A DNA stretch of 64,000 nt, taken from contig CM041776.1 in assembly GCA_023374045.1 (NCBI GenBank), positions 320,751,925 to 320,815,924 of the forward strand. Reading direction: 5' to 3'. Below, one piece after another: positions 61,838-64,000 of the stretch. Source of the DNA: Limonium bicolor (lineage: Eukaryota > Streptophyta > Magnoliopsida > Caryophyllales > Plumbaginaceae). The position numbers were made by a program, and so were the translations under genes. Under the pieces are notes generated by a model. That model had not been told where the DNA came from and made no database searches. It was given only the letters and a program-made list of their open reading frames with translations. Each line of letters opens with the position of its first letter. Position 1 is the first letter of the stretch.

Positions 61838-62860
61838 AAACTATCATTTAAGATTCTTGTTGTTACTGAAAAACTTATGTCTCACGTGCCTGATACTTCT
61901 TAATAAGGACTTGCCACGGATTGTATCTGACTCAATGGATTTAGTCAGTAAAGTGACAAAAATTGTATCACCGTGAATGAGATTAAGGGGCATGTAACAG
62001 TGTATTATTTTTAAATATCTTATAAACATAATAGATCTAATGATTTCTAATTAGGTTCGATAGTTTAGTTCTCAAAACTACATTATTCATTAATTTGTAG
62101 ATAAAATCAATCACTAACGTGCTACACTAATCTACATAAAGCAATAAATAAAGCAGCAGACTATACTCAAGCCGTGCAAATTCAAGATTTACAAAACTGG
62201 ACCAATTGCCAGAATCGAATACACGGTTGTACAGAAAAACCACTAATTCGGACAAATCTGGAAAATATGTTCATTTCAAAGTTTCTAATTAGGTATCCTT
62301 GATTGACATTTTAGGTCAGAAATCTAGAAAGCTGCTTGCTGAGATACTTAAATATTGAGGGAACTAAGAACCCTAAACTGATTAAAACGACAGAGTGGTG
62401 GAGAAACTGAAGCGTACCTGTTTGTGTTCACCACAACTGATGTTTGCTAGAGAAAGAAAGGTGGCGATGTTTGCTGGAGACGACAGTTTGTTGGATAAAT
62501 CGATTGATAGTGGGAGATTTGGAGATGAGAAGGCGTGCAAGATGAGTCGGTGGGATACATACAGAAGAATCAAGGAAGAGGAAAACTGAGTTCGGGCAAG
62601 ATTTTCCAGGAGGTGGAAGAAAAAAATTGAGTTTTTCTATTCTCCCATACGTAATCGATCTACTAGCATATCAACTCCCGCGCCCAATTTTTGCTCTCAT
62701 TTTAGTTTCCCGCTTAGTTTTTAGTGACTCATAAAAAATTTAGGATAAACTTCTAGGATTAACATATAGGATGGGATACATATACTGACTCAAGTTTATA
62801 AAAGTCATTAAAAGTATAATTATCTCATAATATGTGTCAGTAAATGTTATATCTGTAGTG
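61838..62860. other. CACTA right-hand interior
   Basis: Contains a 61-codon - strand frame (62029-61844) and a 63-64 codon frame on each strand at 62382-62589; the - strand version is followed by a canonical GT donor (cacaaacag then gtacgc). These might be the 5' exon and leader of a CACTA gene read toward the transposase remnant. No family is recognised. It ends with the GTAGTG terminus at 62855-62860. Confidence 0.35.
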
Positions 62861-62993
62861 ACATGTCAAAAAAATAGTCAATAAATCTAATAGTATATTA
62901 TTGACATATGTTATGCGTCAGTATATACTGTTTTTAGTGACACAAAAATATGTGTCATTAATAATGTGTGTCAGTAAATGTAAGATATGTTGT

Positions 62994-64000
62994 AAAGGCT
63001 GGATAATCAACCAGTTAGATGTCAACAATGTGTTTCTCCACGGTGATCTTGATGCAGAGGTATATATGCGGCTGCCTCCGGGTTTGGAAGTTCTGGGACA
63101 GAACAAATCCTGTCTTCTTCAAAAGTCTCTTTATGGACTTAAGCAGGTGTCCCGTCAGTGGTTCTCCAAATTAGCTCATTTCCTGCGTTTGCTTGGTTTT
63201 GATCAGTCTAAAAATGATTATTCTCTTTTTCATAAATCAAAGGGACTGGTGTTATCTTTGTTGCTGTTTATGTTGATGATATGCTTGTTGTCGGGACGCA
63301 TCAGCCCGACATTGATGAAGTCAAGCAGGCTCTTGATCAGAATTTCAAGATCAAGGACTTGGGCACTCTCCATTACTTCTTAGGAATTGAGTTCGTCCGT
63401 ACACCTACTGGCTACATTTTGTCACAGCAGAAGTTCTATAAGGAGATACTTAAAACATTTGACTGTGAGGAGCTGACACCTACTGCAGGACCAATGGTTG
63501 TGGGAGCCAAGTTGCTAAAAGATGACAGAGTGGTTTTGGATGATCCTACTCCCTATCGTCAGATTGTTGGCAAACTGAATTACTTGTCTAATACCAGGCC
63601 AGATATGAGCTTCACCGTTCAGGTTTTGAGTCAGTTTATGCAGCGGCCTACTGATGCTCATATGGCTGCGGCAATGCATGATTTGCGTTATGTCAAAGGT
63701 ACTTTGAACTATGGAATTGTGTTGAGCGCTGGATCGTCACCTCGTCTGCCCTTGCTAGCCTACTGTGACTCTGATTGAGCAGCCTGTCCTAATACTAGAA
63801 AGTCCGTTTCTGGTTACTACATCTTTTTGGGAGACAGCTCGATCTCTTGGAAGATGAAGAAACAGGGGTCTGTTTCCCTCTCCAATGCTGAAGCGGAATA
63901 CCGGCCTTTGCGTCGTCTCACCGCTGAATTGGCATGGCTTACTCGTTTACTATCTGATTTACAGGTTGAGGAAGTAACTCCTGTTCCAGTTAAATGTGAT
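62994..64000 (+). pseudogene. Copia-2 reverse transcriptase palm and RNase H, partial
   Basis: RT resumes with GWIINQLDVNNVFLHGDL and KSLYGLKQVSRQWFSK. A frameshift near 63245 is followed by the intact catalytic YVDD box (63269-63280) and FKIKDLGTLHYFLGIEF. A YRQIVGKLNYLSNTRPDMSF stretch marks the RT end. RNase H begins LLAYCDSD, where TGA at 63776-63778 replaces the usual Trp codon, and continues through TRKSVSGYYI and SVSLSNAEAEYRPL to the window edge. The domain order and motifs are those of Ty1/copia. The copy is dead but less decayed than Copia-1. Confidence 0.93.

Larger units (their letters stand above)
56563..62993 (-). mobile_element. CACTA-superfamily derivative inserted in Copia-2 RT
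   Basis: The left end is CACTACAAAAAAATGCC with many subterminal gtgtca/tgacac repeats (56563-56880). The right side (62820-62993) has the same words in inverse sense, gtgtcagtaaatg, and a GTAGTG at 62855-62860. Copia RT resumes at about 62994. CACTA duplications are 2-3 bp; aa or caa at the left is compatible but not decisive. Orientation is taken from the transposase remnant on the - strand. Two PIF/Harbinger-type elements lie within. Excluding them it is about 4.2 kb, too short and too broken to be autonomous. Confidence 0.85.
6368..64000 (+). mobile_element. Copia-2: Ty1/copia element, interrupted four-fold and running off the right edge
   Basis: Its pieces are collinear and in order: LTR and primer site (6368-6577), gag (6637-7762), protease and integrase (53864-55691), RT start (56252-56562), and RT plus RNase H (62994-64000). 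The inserted blocks are element A, a hAT MITE and a CACTA derivative. Removing A with one target-duplication copy keeps the reading frame open from gag into protease, which supports a single ancestral element. About 4.6 kb of native sequence is in view. The 3' LTR lies beyond 64000. Confidence 0.92.

Overview
This window is a block of nuclear DNA from a plant, most likely a eudicot with a repeat-rich genome. No host gene could be recognised. Almost every base belongs to a transposable element: Ty1/copia and Ty3/gypsy LTR retrotransposons primed by initiator-Met tRNA, an Ogre/Tat-like LTR element, an L1-type LINE remnant, and hAT, CACTA and PIF/Harbinger DNA transposons. The species cannot be named from the sequence alone.

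Layout. Positions 1-2680 hold the 3' part of a decayed copia element (Copia-1), split by a 1.3 kb solo LTR (467-1779). Positions 2681-3637 are unassigned. Positions 3656-6099 are a reverse-strand LINE remnant that carries ORF1 only, flanked by an 18-bp target duplication. From 6368 to beyond the right edge lies a second copia element (Copia-2), pulled apart by later insertions. Its gag (6637-7762) is separated from its protease and integrase (53864-55683) by 46 kb.

That 46 kb is a nest of three very large LTR elements, each with an exact 5-bp target duplication. Element A (7763-53858, + strand, duplication ggaac) has LTRs of about 5.8 kb and only 2.1 kb of internal DNA. Element B (13323-45695, - strand, duplication cgaag) sits inside A's 5' LTR and has LTRs of about 4.3 kb. 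Element C (19618-37411, + strand, duplication gtcac) sits inside B's internal region and has LTRs of about 5.6 kb. None of the three shows a recognisable gag or pol, so all look non-autonomous (LARD-like for A and B, Ogre/Tat-like for C). The insertion order must be Copia-2, then A, then B, then C.

Right of the nest, Copia-2 is further interrupted by a 552-bp hAT-type MITE (55692-56243, 8-bp duplication) and a 6.4 kb CACTA derivative (56563-62993). The CACTA carries a transposase N-terminal remnant on the - strand and is itself hit by two PIF/Harbinger-type elements (57222-58077 and 60503-61834). Reverse transcriptase and RNase H of Copia-2 resume at 62994 and run off the window.

Nothing here acts as a cellular pathway. 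The interest lies in the fully resolvable nesting, in the large non-coding retroelements, and in structured sequence inside their LTRs: a conserved hairpin with a compensatory base-pair change, a hairpin array, a W-box cluster, tRNA-like Pol III boxes and minisatellites next to a 3' LTR.
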